This document shows positions 25,808 through 34,632 of a stretch of DNA of 64,000 nt, one piece after another (position 1 is the first letter of the stretch; each line of letters begins with the position of its first letter). The position numbers and the translations under genes are program-made. The DNA is from Archangium lipolyticum (lineage in GTDB: Bacteria; Myxococcota; Myxococcia; Myxococcales; Myxococcaceae), in the NCBI RefSeq assembly GCF_024623785.1, contig NZ_JANKBZ010000005.1, positions 124,001 to 188,000 on the forward strand, in the 5' to 3' direction. The notes beneath the pieces were generated by a model. That model was not told the origin of the DNA, searched no databases, and saw only the letters and a list, made by a program, of their open reading frames with translations.

Positions 25808-27049
25808 TCAGTGGCGGGTGTCGCGCAACTGGAAGTCGGCGAAGGAGGGCAGGTGGTCGGACGCCTCGGTGGAGTGGTCCACCTCCAGCAGCAGGGGCTC
25901 GAGCTGGCGGGAGGCGAAGAAGGTGTCGAAGCGCTTGCCGGTGGCGGGGGGCACGCCAGTGCCGTCGGGCAGGGCATTGAGGGTGGACAGGTCCGCCACG
26001 TCCTGGAGCCGCAGCCACTGCGGGGAGCCCTTGGGCACCTTGCCGGCCACGAGCATCTCGCGGGCCTGCTCCGGGCTCATCAAGGTGCCGTCCGGCAGCC
26101 GCACGCGCCGCTCGCGGGCGCGGTGGAGCGGATCCGGCAGCTCGTGCTCGAGCGCGTGGAGGGCGCGGCGCACGCGCACGTCGGCGATGTTGCCCACGCC
26201 CCAGTCACCCACGCTCGGGTGCACGTCACCGTAGCGGGACTCGTAGTCCTTCACCGTCTCGGTGGGCTCGTGCTTGCGCAGGGGGTTGGGCAGCAGCGAG
26301 TAGTGGTGTTTGACGTTGATGTTGGCGTTGAAGTCGCCCAGGGCGATGGAGGGCACGCCGTCGCGGGAGTGGAGGACGGCCTGGAGCTGCCAGAGCTGGC
26401 CGGCGTTGATGCCGCTGTCGCCCAGGGTGTGGTGCACGCAGTAGAGGGCCACCGTCTGGCCGAACACCTGGAGCAGCGTGAAGAGGGCGCCGCGGTCCTC
26501 GTCCAGCTCGCCCACGAAGCCCTGGCGGGCGATGGCCGCCGCGCGCGCGTCCTCGGGGAAGGCATAGGTGTAGTGCGCGGCCTCGAGGATGGGGTGGCGG
26601 CTGAGGATGGCCTTGCCGTTCACCACGGGTCCGCCGATGTCGCGGCCGTGGTAGGCGAGGTGGAAGCCATAATCGCGCGCGAGCTCCACGGCGGTGGGCT
26701 GGCTGGCCTCCTGGAGCGCGATGACGTCCGGCATCCGGCCGCTCGACTCCAGCTCGACGAAGTAGCGCTCCAGCAACTGCCGGTGCGTTCCACCCAGGAG
26801 GATGTTGTACGTCATCACCCGGAGCATGTGGTCGCGGGTCGGGCGCGGCTGGGGGTGGTGCACCAGCAGCGTGTCGCCCGTTCCGAGCTGGCGCGGACCG
26901 TCCGCTGGCGGCAGCGAGTCGAACCCATGGAAGACATGGGTGCGCTCGAGGCGCGGCAGGTGCTGGGGTGGGGCGACGGGGACTCCGTCGATGACGTTCC
27001 TCCCGAAGGGGAGGCGCTCCAATAGTCGAGAGAGGGCCTGTCCTGGCAT
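25808..27049 (-). CDS. Endonuclease/exonuclease/phosphatase (EEP) family hydrolase
   Basis: 413 residues, no signal peptide. The EEP fold shows its motifs in order: VMTYNILLGG (Asn, about 80), IALQEAS (metal-binding Glu, about 115), GDFNAN (Asp and Asn) and STEASDHLPSFADF (Asp-His pair near the C-terminus). All catalytic residues are present. The fold covers DNases, sphingomyelinases and phosphoinositide phosphatases, so the substrate is open. An unusual ~70-residue N-terminal extension and a ~100-residue insert between the GDFN and SDH motifs distinguish it. Confidence 0.88.
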   Translation of the reverse strand: MPGQALSRLLERLPFGRNVIDGVPVAPPQHLPRLERTHVFHGFDSLPPADGPRQLGTGDTLLVHHPQPRPTRDHMLRVMTYNILLGGTHRQLLERYFVELESSGRMPDVIALQEASQPTAVELARDYGFHLAYHGRDIGGPVVNGKAILSRHPILEAAHYTYAFPEDARAAAIARQGFVGELDEDRGALFTLLQVFGQTVALYCVHHTLGDSGINAGQLWQLQAVLHSRDGVPSIALGDFNANINVKHHYSLLPNPLRKHEPTETVKDYESRYGDVHPSVGDWGVGNIADVRVRRALHALEHELPDPLHRARERRVRLPDGTLMSPEQAREMLVAGKVPKGSPQWLRLQDVADLSTLNALPDGTGVPPATGKRFDTFFASRQLEPLLLEVDHSTEASDHLPSFADFQLRDTRH

Positions 27050-27070
27050 GGGTCCTCTACTGTCTGCGCA

Positions 27071-27376
27071 TCAATCGCCCTGCACGCGACCGCTGGCCGC
27101 TTCGCCGCTCCCGCTACTGGCGCCCAGCGATTCGCCCGCTCCCTCGGCCGCCGGGCCGGGAGGGGTGTTGGTGGGATCGGCCCCGGACGCCGTCTTGTGG
27201 CCGGTCACGGTGTCGTCGTCCGCGTTGCCCGGGAAATGGCCCTCGCGCTGCTCGGAGAAGGTGCGCCGCTCGTCGGGCACACCGCGCCCGGCCTTCTCGG
27301 TGATGCCACGTGACTGGGTGACGGCTTCCGTGTAGCCCTGGGCGGGGGGCGTGGGACCGCTGAACTTGCCTGCCAT
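27071..27376 (-). CDS. Small disordered hypothetical protein
   Basis: 101 residues, rich in Gly, Ser, Pro, Thr and charged residues and without hydrophobic segments, so probably disordered. CAGGAG precedes the ATG by 7 bases. The start MAGKFSGPTPPAQGYTEAVT and the middle DERRTFSEQREGHFPGNADD do not match a family I know. It lies just upstream of the EEP hydrolase and may share its transcript. Such proteins can be stress-related, but nothing shows that here. Confidence 0.55.
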   Translation of the reverse strand: MAGKFSGPTPPAQGYTEAVTQSRGITEKAGRGVPDERRTFSEQREGHFPGNADDDTVTGHKTASGADPTNTPPGPAAEGAGESLGASSGSGEAASGRVQGD

Positions 27377-27608
27377 GGTGGACTCCTGCGCTGTGAAGGT
27401 CTGCTACCCGTCAATCTCTGGCGGCGGGGAGGTGCCGCCAACCCATCGAGCCTCTTGTGCGGGAGGGAGGGCGGGGGGACGAGCCATCGGGAGCGAGGCA
27501 AAGTGGCGGCACACCTGCTATGCGCAGCCCGACATGTCCTCTCGCCATCGAATCGACCCACGAGGGCCTCGTGGAGTCCCTGCACCCCGTGCCCGGGGTC
27601 CGTCCCGC

Positions 27609-28928
27609 ATGAGCCGGAAGAGGGACCGGATGGCGCGTTGGGCGGATGAGAGCACCGTCGCCCGCTTCGAGGTGGCCCAGGCCAACCAGGAGCAGGTGCT
27701 GGCGGAGAGCGCGCTGCGGGGTGAGCGCCTGGTGGCAGCGACGCGGCTCGTGCTGATGGCGCTGCTCTTCGTGAGTCAGTCCTTCATCGCCCGGATGGAG
27801 GGGGAGGTGCTGCCAGCGGATCCGCTGCTGCGGGGGGCGGTGTTCCTCTACATCCTCGGCGCCGTGGTGATGCTGGTGACGGTGTGGCGCGAGAAGGCGA
27901 ATCCGCGCCGGGCCATCTGGCGGCCGGTGCTGGCGACGCTCTTCGACTGTGGCTTCTTCGGCTTCATGGCGTGGCGGATCATCCAGGACAGTGGGCACCT
28001 CAACGCGCCGATGCTGGCGGCGAGCTGCGCGGTGGTGATTGCCTTCTCGGTGGCCCGCTACAGCTGGCTGCACGTGGTGCTGTCCACGGTGCTGGCCTCG
28101 GCGACGTACGTGCTGGCGAGCTGGATGGCGGGTGCGTTCTCCTTGTCCCTGGTGAGCTTCGTGCTCGGCTGCTACCTCTCGCTCGGGCTGCTCATCGGGC
28201 TGGTGAACGGGGAGGCGCGCCGCATGTTCCTGACGCTGCGGCGGCTCGACAACCTGTCGCGTTTCCTGCCCAGGCAGGTGGTGGATCGGGTGATGGGAAC
28301 GGGGGATGGAACGCTGGAGCCGATGCAGCGCGAGGTGACGATCCTCTTCAGCGACATCCGGGACTTCACCTCGCTGAGCGAGACGCTGCCCCCCAGGGCG
28401 GTGCTGGAGCTGCTGGACGACTACTTCGGGCACATGTCGCAGATCGTCATGGGGCACGGGGGCATCGTGAACAAGTTCCTGGGAGACGGGATGCTGGCGT
28501 GCTGGGGCGTGCCGGACGGGGACCCGCGGCACGCCGTGCACGCGATGCAGGCGGCGCTCGACATGAGGACGAAGCTGGTGGAGCTCAACGCGTGGCGGGA
28601 GCAGCGGGGCGAGGCACCGCTGCGCATCGGCATCGGGCTGCACACGGGGGTGGTGGCGGCGGGGATGCTGGGGGGCGCGGAGCAACACGAGTACACGGTC
28701 ATCGGCGACGCGGTGAACGTGGCCTCACGGGTGGAGGGGCTCACCAAGACACTGGGTGTGGACATCCTGGTGAGTGAGAGCACCTGGCGGGCGGGCGAGG
28801 GGCGCTTCCAGGGAGAGCGCATCTCCGAGGAGCGGGTGAAGGGGCGCCGGGAGGGCGTGGTGGTGTACTCGCTGAATGGCTTCGCCCGGAGGGAGGAGCG
28901 GGAGCTTTCGACAGCCCTGAGCGCGTAG
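27609..28928 (+). CDS. Membrane adenylate/guanylate cyclase (class III)
   Basis: 439 residues from ATG 27609; ATG 27630 (MARWADES), with GAGGG 5 bases upstream, is an equally good start. The N-terminal half has about six membrane helices (for instance LVLMALLFVSQSF, FLYILGAVVMLVTVW, LGCYLSLGLLIGLV). The C-terminal class III catalytic domain begins at REVTILFSDIRDFTSLSE with the first metal Asp. The second metal Asp is in FLGDGMLACWG. HTGVVAAGMLGG and YTVIGDAVNVASRVEGL follow. It should make cyclic AMP (or GMP) in response to a membrane or envelope signal. Myxobacteria encode many such enzymes. Confidence 0.93.
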   Translation: MSRKRDRMARWADESTVARFEVAQANQEQVLAESALRGERLVAATRLVLMALLFVSQSFIARMEGEVLPADPLLRGAVFLYILGAVVMLVTVWREKANPRRAIWRPVLATLFDCGFFGFMAWRIIQDSGHLNAPMLAASCAVVIAFSVARYSWLHVVLSTVLASATYVLASWMAGAFSLSLVSFVLGCYLSLGLLIGLVNGEARRMFLTLRRLDNLSRFLPRQVVDRVMGTGDGTLEPMQREVTILFSDIRDFTSLSETLPPRAVLELLDDYFGHMSQIVMGHGGIVNKFLGDGMLACWGVPDGDPRHAVHAMQAALDMRTKLVELNAWREQRGEAPLRIGIGLHTGVVAAGMLGGAEQHEYTVIGDAVNVASRVEGLTKTLGVDILVSESTWRAGEGRFQGERISEERVKGRREGVVVYSLNGFARREERELSTALSA

Positions 28929-28946
28929 CGGATACTGGCGGCGTCC

Positions 28947-29942
28947 ATGCGTCTTCTCGCTCGCGCCGGCACCTTCGGTCTCTTCGTCCTCTTCGCCCTC
29001 GGCCTCACGTGGCTCGTGTCCGCCGTCGTCCTCACCGGCGTGGGTCCTCAGGGGCCCGCCTGGTGGCGGTATGGGCTGGCCCTGCTCTTCGTCGTGGCGG
29101 TGGTCCTCGTCTGGCGCCGGGGCTCCAGGCGGAAGGCATTGGGCGTGCTCGCCGTGCTCTGCGTCTGCGTGTTCGCCTGGACCCAGACCGTGCGGCCCTC
29201 GCTCACCCGCGAATGGGCGCCGGATCTCGCCCGCTCCGCGCGAGCCGACATCCAGGGCTCCCGCGTCACCTTCCACGACCTGCGCGACTTCCGCTACCGC
29301 GGCACCACGGACTGGGACGAGGCCTGGTACTCCGCCACCTACGACACCCAGGAGCTCGTCCGCGCGTGGTTCATCGTCGAGCCCTTCTCCGGCTTCGAGG
29401 GCGCCGCCCACACCATGGTCAGCTTCGAGTTCTCCGGAGACCGCTTCCTCGTCTTCTCCGTGGAGATCCGCCGCGAGCGCGGTGAGACGTTCTCCGCGGT
29501 GGGTGGCCTGTTCCGCCAGTTCGAGCTCACCTACGTCGTCGGTGACGAGCGCGACCTCATCCAGCTGCGCAGCAACCACCGCCGAGACGACGTCTACCTG
29601 CATCCCATCCGCGCGTCGAAGGAGCGCACCACCGCCTTCTTCCTCGACATGGTGCGGCGGATGAACGCCCTCCAGCAGCGGCCCGAGTTCTACGACTCGC
29701 TCACCAACAACTGCACCACCAACCTGGTGCGCCACCTCGAGAAGGTCAGCGCCACCAACGTCCCCTACGACCACCGCACCCTTCTTCCCGCCTACTCGGA
29801 TGAGCTGGCCTTCGAGCTGGGCCTCATCGACACCGACGTGGATCTCGCCCGGACGCGCGCGCGCCACCACATCAACACGTTGGCCCTCGCCGCCCAGGGC
29901 CGCGATGACTTCTCGCTTCGCATCCGCGGGCGGGGCAAGTAA
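28947..29942 (+). CDS. DUF4105 (Lnb N-terminal-like) membrane protein
   Basis: 331 residues. Two or three N-terminal membrane helices (about 5-30, 40-55, 65-80) are followed by a periplasmic domain with the DUF4105 pattern: HDLRDFRY and DWDEAWYSATYD, HTMVSFEF, and the conserved NNCTTN with Cys256. The Cys and nearby His suggest a papain-like thiol hydrolase, which is an inference from the family. The gene follows the cyclase by 18 bp and is likely co-transcribed. A second, much larger DUF4105 gene lies at 55.4-58.1 kb. Confidence 0.82.
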   Translation: MRLLARAGTFGLFVLFALGLTWLVSAVVLTGVGPQGPAWWRYGLALLFVVAVVLVWRRGSRRKALGVLAVLCVCVFAWTQTVRPSLTREWAPDLARSARADIQGSRVTFHDLRDFRYRGTTDWDEAWYSATYDTQELVRAWFIVEPFSGFEGAAHTMVSFEFSGDRFLVFSVEIRRERGETFSAVGGLFRQFELTYVVGDERDLIQLRSNHRRDDVYLHPIRASKERTTAFFLDMVRRMNALQQRPEFYDSLTNNCTTNLVRHLEKVSATNVPYDHRTLLPAYSDELAFELGLIDTDVDLARTRARHHINTLALAAQGRDDFSLRIRGRGK

Positions 29943-29956
29943 CGGGCGAGTGCCCT

Positions 29957-30445
29957 CTACCTGGCTGACTGGGGCGCGGCTTGCGCCTGCGCCCCGAGCT
30001 TGTAGTCCCCGGTGAGCAGGGCGACGAAGAACAGGGGGCCGACGAGGGCGTGGACCAGGTTGGTGAAGAAGGAAGGCGACTTCTTCTCCCAGACGGCGTG
30101 GCCGGCGAGCTGGACGAGCCACCCGCCGATGGCGATGGCGACGACGAACCCGCCGGGCAGGGCGCGGCCGAGCGGGATGCAGAAGGCCATGGCGACGGAG
30201 ACGATGCCACCGAGCTTCGCATCCGCGCGCAGGTACCAGATGGAGGCGAGCACCCAGGCCACGTGGGCGAGGGTCAGCTCGCCACCGGGCATGAGGGGGA
30301 AGGACACCAACCGCACCCAGTCCAGCATGGCGACGATGTGCAGGACGATGAGGGGAATGGCGATTTTGTGCGTGAGGCGGTTGGTGGGGTGCTGATGGGA
30401 CGAGGTGTATTCGTCGAACAGCGCCTGGGTGTGGGGCTTCAGCAT
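29957..30445 (-). CDS. Mpo1-like (DUF962) membrane protein
   Basis: 162 residues with four hydrophobic segments. HPTNRLTHKIAIPLIV at the N-terminus, GGWLVQLAGHAVWEKKSPSFF in the middle, and LVHALVGPLFFVALL near the end are the conserved blocks of the Mpo1/YGL010W family. Its yeast member is a 2-hydroxy fatty acid dioxygenase with His ligands for iron. Here the conserved His residues are in place (HPTNRLTH and GH). Whether it acts on 2-hydroxy fatty acids in this organism is inferred only from the family. Confidence 0.85.
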   Translation of the reverse strand: MLKPHTQALFDEYTSSHQHPTNRLTHKIAIPLIVLHIVAMLDWVRLVSFPLMPGGELTLAHVAWVLASIWYLRADAKLGGIVSVAMAFCIPLGRALPGGFVVAIAIGGWLVQLAGHAVWEKKSPSFFTNLVHALVGPLFFVALLTGDYKLGAQAQAAPQSAR

Positions 30446-30479
30446 GGGGGCGACTCTAGGCCGCGCCCCGGGGACCGGG

Positions 30480-31352
30480 CTACTTCGCGCGGTGGAAGTC
30501 CAGGCGCACCCACTCGCCCTGCTGGGCTCCGGGCTCCGGCACCAGCCCGAGGTTCACGTACGCCGCCTCCACGTCCGCCTTCTGGTGCGCGAGCACGCCC
30601 GCCATCACCAGCCTGTCCTTCACCTTGGGGACGATGAGCGGGGCCAGCTCGATGAGCGTGTTGGCCAGGATGTTGGCCACCACCAGCTCGAAGGTGCCCT
30701 CCACCTCTGTCAGCTCCTTGCCGGACAGCTCCACGTCCGGCGTGCCGTTGTCCTGCGCGTTCTCCCGCGCCAGCTCCACCGACACCGGATCGTTGTCCGT
30801 GCCCACCACCCGGCCCGCTCCCAGCTTCTTCGCCGCGATGGCCAGCACACCCGTACCCGTCCCCACATCCAGCACACTCGCACCCGGATGGGTGGCCATG
30901 TAGTCGTCCACCGCACCCAGACACAGCGAGGTGGTGGGGTGGTCGCCGGTGCCGAACGCCATCTTCGGCTCGATGACGAGTCGCACCTTGTCGGATGGGG
31001 CGCTCTGCGCCTCCCAGGGGGGACCGACCCACAGCCGGCCCACCTGCACGGACTTGATGTGCGCCTTCCAGGCGTTGCTCCAGTCCTGTTGCTGCTCCTG
31101 GGACAGCTGCATCCGCGCCGAGGGGAAGGCCTCGGCCAGCTCCGCCCGGGCCGCCTCCGCCGTCTGGGTGTCCTCGAAGTAGGCGACCAGGATGGACTCG
31201 CCCGCCGCGGGCGCTCGCACTCCCGGCATGATGAGGCTCTCCCGATCCCTCACTTCCAGTCCCATCGCCCCCGCCTCGTGCAGCAGATCCTGCGCCGCCT
31301 CCGACTCCGTCTCCGGCAGATCCACCGTGAGTGTCTGGTACGTCCCCGTCAT
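30480..31352 (-). CDS. prmA: Ribosomal protein L11 methyltransferase PrmA
   Basis: 290 residues, normal for the family. The N-terminal substrate-recognition domain (about 1-90) is followed by the PrmA signature KMAFGTGDHPTTSLCLGAVDDY, SAM motif I VLDVGTGTGVLAIAAKKLGA, ATG-like acidic strand GTDNDP, and the catalytic-loop motif LVVANILANTLIEL (NxL type). It trimethylates ribosomal protein L11. ATG 31352 has AAGGA close upstream. It is convergent to nothing and divergent from the pilin operon across 257 bp. Confidence 0.94.
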   Translation of the reverse strand: MTGTYQTLTVDLPETESEAAQDLLHEAGAMGLEVRDRESLIMPGVRAPAAGESILVAYFEDTQTAEAARAELAEAFPSARMQLSQEQQQDWSNAWKAHIKSVQVGRLWVGPPWEAQSAPSDKVRLVIEPKMAFGTGDHPTTSLCLGAVDDYMATHPGASVLDVGTGTGVLAIAAKKLGAGRVVGTDNDPVSVELARENAQDNGTPDVELSGKELTEVEGTFELVVANILANTLIELAPLIVPKVKDRLVMAGVLAHQKADVEAAYVNLGLVPEPGAQQGEWVRLDFHRAK

Positions 31353-31609
31353 TGCGTCCTTCCCGCGTCTATCGTTGCTGGCCGGAAGATGCCGGGATGG
31401 CTCCAGCGGGGAAAGAAATTTCCGAAGGCGAGTGCTCGCTCCGTCGCCTCTCCCGCTGGGGTCCCCAGGATGCGATGATCCGCCGTCGGAATTTGCGGTA
31501 AGCTGCCCCGCAGCGGACCCGTAGAAGGTCAATTGGATTCAGACCCGTTTCTGGGCGCCCGGTCGAGGATGGTGATGGCTCACGGGGGGCGCCTGCTGAT
31601 GGACTCCCT

Positions 31610-32410
31610 ATGAAGCGTACCCGTCGCAATGCCGGTTTCTCCCTGGTGGAAATGGCGACCGCCCTGGGCATTGTGGGCATCCTCGCCGCTCTTTCCTATG
31701 CCGCGCTGGAGGTGCTGCCCCAGCGGACGCGACTGACGGGAGGCGCGCTGGAGTTCGCCGCGGTGCTCTCGAGCGCGCGCTCTCACGCCTATGGCCGCAA
31801 CCAGCGTGTGGCGGTGATCGTCAACGCGGACAAATACGGAGCGGGCAGCCCCATCCAGTACTGGGTGGTGGTGGACGCCTATTCGAATCTTCAGAAGACG
31901 CTGAGCGACACGCCCTGGAAGACCCTGGACGATCTGAAGCCCGGCTCGCCCCCCGCGCCCGCGGGCAAGGACTACTTCCCGCTGCTCGACTCGGGGCACT
32001 TCAACCCGTCGGTGCGGGTGCTGCAGAATGGCTTCAAGTCCGCCGTCGGCTCGGTGGCGCATGCGGGCTGCACCTCGCTGATGTCCGACAAGATCGGCCT
32101 CGCCAAGGGCCCCACCACGGGCTCCGACACCTTCCCTCCGCCCTTCTGCTTCGTCCCCAACGACACGGCGTGCACCTTCTGCACGGGGGACGGCGCCGCC
32201 GAGCCATTGCGCGGCGTCGTCTTCTTCGAGCCGGATGGCACCGTGGTGCTCGCCGATGCCGCGGGCAACCGGCAGCCGGCCGGCTCGGGCTCCATCACCT
32301 TCATGCCGACGGGCGGTGGCGGGGTCGAGAACGCCCAGGCCGTCGTCATCACCAATACCGGCCTCGTGCGAACCTTCTCGGCCAACGCGCACACGGCGAA
32401 GCCGCACTAG
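31610..32410 (+). CDS. Minor pilin / pseudopilin of the GspH/FimT (FimU) type
   Basis: 266 residues with a type III (prepilin) signal: basic MKRTRRNAG, cleavage before Phe in G-FSLVEMATALGIVGILAALSY, Glu at mature position 5. The globular part has a GspH-like body with four or more Cys (CTS, FCFV, CTFCTG). It is larger than classic FimU/GspH proteins. First gene of a five-gene unit (FimU, PilV, PilW, PilX and PilY1 types) that primes type IV pilus assembly and sits at the pilus tip, as described for Myxococcus xanthus minor pilin clusters. Confidence 0.87.
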   Translation: MKRTRRNAGFSLVEMATALGIVGILAALSYAALEVLPQRTRLTGGALEFAAVLSSARSHAYGRNQRVAVIVNADKYGAGSPIQYWVVVDAYSNLQKTLSDTPWKTLDDLKPGSPPAPAGKDYFPLLDSGHFNPSVRVLQNGFKSAVGSVAHAGCTSLMSDKIGLAKGPTTGSDTFPPPFCFVPNDTACTFCTGDGAAEPLRGVVFFEPDGTVVLADAAGNRQPAGSGSITFMPTGGGGVENAQAVVITNTGLVRTFSANAHTAKPH

Positions 32411-32421
32411 AGGTGACTCCC

Positions 32422-32979
32422 ATGCTGCGACGCGTTCCTTCTCACGCACGTAACGGTTTCACGACGATCGAGGCACTGATCGCCGCGGTGGTGTTCCTCG
32501 TGGGCCTGGTCGGTCTGCTCGGCGCGCTCGTCCAGGCGCGCAGTGCCACCGGTCAGGCACGCCGGCTCATGCAGGCCACCGACATCGCCAATGACCTGGC
32601 CGAGCAGATCCAACTCTGGCCCTTCAACGACCCGCGGCTCAGCGCGTCCGATCCGCTGTGCGCGGAGGATCCGCTGGACAAGGACCACAAGCTGCTCGAC
32701 CCCTCGTCCGGAGACCACGCCTCCTATCTGGAGTGCATGCATGGCGAGGAGAGCATCATGATGCTGGGCCCCGACAAGTTCGCCGGCCTGGCCACGGCCA
32801 GCTTCACCGACGAGAGTGGTGTGACGACCGAGTTCAAGCGCTACTACATCGTCCGCCTGCAGGACGTGAGCGACAAAGTGCGGCGCATGCAGATCTGGGT
32901 GAAGGTCATGTACACGGACGCGGGCGTGCCGCGTGTCGTCACCACGCAGGCGATGCGCATCCAGATGGGAGGCGTGTGA
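32422..32979 (+). CDS. pilV: Minor pilin PilV-type
   Basis: 185 residues. Prepilin signal NG-FTTIEALIAAVVFLVGLVGLL with Glu at mature position 5. GAGGTGA lies 5-6 bases before ATG 32422, 11 bases after the FimU-type stop. The pattern of the helix followed by ATDIANDLAEQIQLWPFND is common in PilV-type proteins (the conserved AxxxAxxLAE stretch). Its stop overlaps the start of pilW by one base (TGATG). Confidence 0.86.
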   Translation: MLRRVPSHARNGFTTIEALIAAVVFLVGLVGLLGALVQARSATGQARRLMQATDIANDLAEQIQLWPFNDPRLSASDPLCAEDPLDKDHKLLDPSSGDHASYLECMHGEESIMMLGPDKFAGLATASFTDESGVTTEFKRYYIVRLQDVSDKVRRMQIWVKVMYTDAGVPRVVTTQAMRIQMGGV

Positions 32980-34100
32980 TGCGGCGGCAACGCGGTTTCA
33001 CGATCATCGAGTTGCTGGTGGGCACCGCCGTGACGTTCGTCACGGTGCTCGCGGTCTCCGCCGCCTTCCTCGGCTACACCCAGTCCTTCTACACGCAGGC
33101 GGGCATCCGCGGAGGCCAGGCCTCGTTGCGGCAGACCCACCAGATGGTGGTGCGCAACCTGCGCATGGCCGGCTACGGCATCGAGCCGTACCTGGCCTTC
33201 GACTTCCCGGCCGACTGGTACGACAACGCGGCCACCAACCGCTCGGACCGGCTCGTCTTCCGTATGCGCGACCCGGCTTTCAACGCGGTTGCCTCCAACA
33301 TCATCAAGGGCACGACCACCATCAACCTGGCCAAGGGGCTGCCCGCGTCGCTGCGCAGGGGGCAGATCATCCAGTTGGTATGCCCGGGCGCGCTAGAATG
33401 GACGTATGCGCGGCTCAGCGCTCCCGCGGCCAAGGGAGACCTGATGTTGCAGATCGGGTCGGGGACCGACATCTTCCCCAACGTCAAGGACTTCACCAAC
33501 GTCAATAACTTCGAACCGAGCTGCTTCAACACGGCTTCGGGTGGGCTGTCCATCCACGTCTTCAAGATCGACGTCTACGACTACTCCATCCAGCTCATCG
33601 ATGATGATGGCATTCCGGGCACGCCGGGCCGGCCCTACCTGTTCCGCCGGCATGGGCTGGAGGAGAAGGACGCGAACGCGTTCGGTGAGCCGGTGGCCGA
33701 GGACATCGAGGCGATGCGCGTCACCTTCGTGCGCGCCGACGGCACGACCTTGACGCCGATCCCCACCCTCCCGGCGCCCGATCCCCCCTACAGCATTCCG
33801 CTGGACGCGAACAACCCGGCCAACATCCGCGCCGTGCGTGTGGCCCTGGTGGCGCGCACCAGCACCCGCGACTCGGGCATCAGCCCTGGTTTCATGAACA
33901 GGATTCCCGCCTTCGCGGGCCGGCCCGAGATTCTGAACGCGCCCTATGGTTTCCGGCGCATCCTCTCCGAGATGACGGTCCAGGTGCGGAACATGCGCTC
34001 CTCGGAGATGCCCATCCCCGTTTATTCCTTGGACTCGACCACGGTGAACGCCTGTAAGGGCGTTCTTCCCAGCGATGATTTCAATTGTGCTGGAGGCTAG
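32979..34100 (+). CDS. pilW: Minor pilin PilW-type
   Basis: 373 residues. Prepilin signal RG-FTIIELLVGTAVTFVTVLAVSAAFLG with Glu at mature position 5, then the PilW-like helix RQTHQMVVRNLRMAGYGI. The body is long and beta-rich with few Cys and ends shortly after MTVQVRNMRS. The 1-base overlap with pilV indicates coupled translation. PilW links the tip minor pilins and PilY1 in known systems. Confidence 0.88.
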   Translation: MRRQRGFTIIELLVGTAVTFVTVLAVSAAFLGYTQSFYTQAGIRGGQASLRQTHQMVVRNLRMAGYGIEPYLAFDFPADWYDNAATNRSDRLVFRMRDPAFNAVASNIIKGTTTINLAKGLPASLRRGQIIQLVCPGALEWTYARLSAPAAKGDLMLQIGSGTDIFPNVKDFTNVNNFEPSCFNTASGGLSIHVFKIDVYDYSIQLIDDDGIPGTPGRPYLFRRHGLEEKDANAFGEPVAEDIEAMRVTFVRADGTTLTPIPTLPAPDPPYSIPLDANNPANIRAVRVALVARTSTRDSGISPGFMNRIPAFAGRPEILNAPYGFRRILSEMTVQVRNMRSSEMPIPVYSLDSTTVNACKGVLPSDDFNCAGG

Positions 34101-34110
34101 GAGATTTGCC

Positions 34111-34623
34111 ATGAAGAGACGCCTCGACAGACGCGGCTCCGTTCTGCTGCTGGTGGTGGTGCTGTTGGCGGTCATCAGCCTGCTGGCGGCCGCGGCGGTG
34201 ACGTTCTCCCACAGCGAGCTGGGCGCGGCCCGCAACGAGCGCACCGGCGACGAGCTGCTCGCGTGCGCGGACGCGGGCCGCCAGTACATGCTCTCCCGCT
34301 TCGATATGTTCACCGGCAAGCCCGCGGAGCTCACGGCGGTCAACGTGGACATCAACGCGGCGGGAGCCGCTGACTGCCCCCCCGGTCAGATCAAGGAAGG
34401 CACACGTTGTGCGCGCAGTGGCCACATCGGACAACAGGTGTCAGTGAGCGGTATCACCGTCGTCGAGTCGAAGGCGGGTGGTGACCGGCGCGCGCTGAGG
34501 GATTTGACGAATAGCGTCGGGAAAACCACGTTTGACGGTGTTCCGCATAAAATTACCGTACACTGCTTGGACGAAAACGGTCGTGGGACCGAAGTGGAGT
34601 TCGTGGTGCGGTTCGGTCTCTAG
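34111..34623 (+). CDS. pilX: Minor pilin PilX-type
   Basis: 170 residues from ATG 34111, chosen because AGGAGA lies 8 bases upstream. The signal is DRRG-SVLLLVVVLLAVISLLAAAAVTFSHSE: a type III signal with Gly before the cleavage site but Ser at mature position 1 and no Glu at 5, as is common for PilX-type proteins, whose Glu is replaced. Mature body short, with one Cys pair (DCPPGQ, TRCARS). In known systems PilX bridges PilW and PilY1. Confidence 0.8.
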   Translation: MKRRLDRRGSVLLLVVVLLAVISLLAAAAVTFSHSELGAARNERTGDELLACADAGRQYMLSRFDMFTGKPAELTAVNVDINAAGAADCPPGQIKEGTRCARSGHIGQQVSVSGITVVESKAGGDRRALRDLTNSVGKTTFDGVPHKITVHCLDENGRGTEVEFVVRFGL

Positions 34624-34632
34624 GAGCCATTC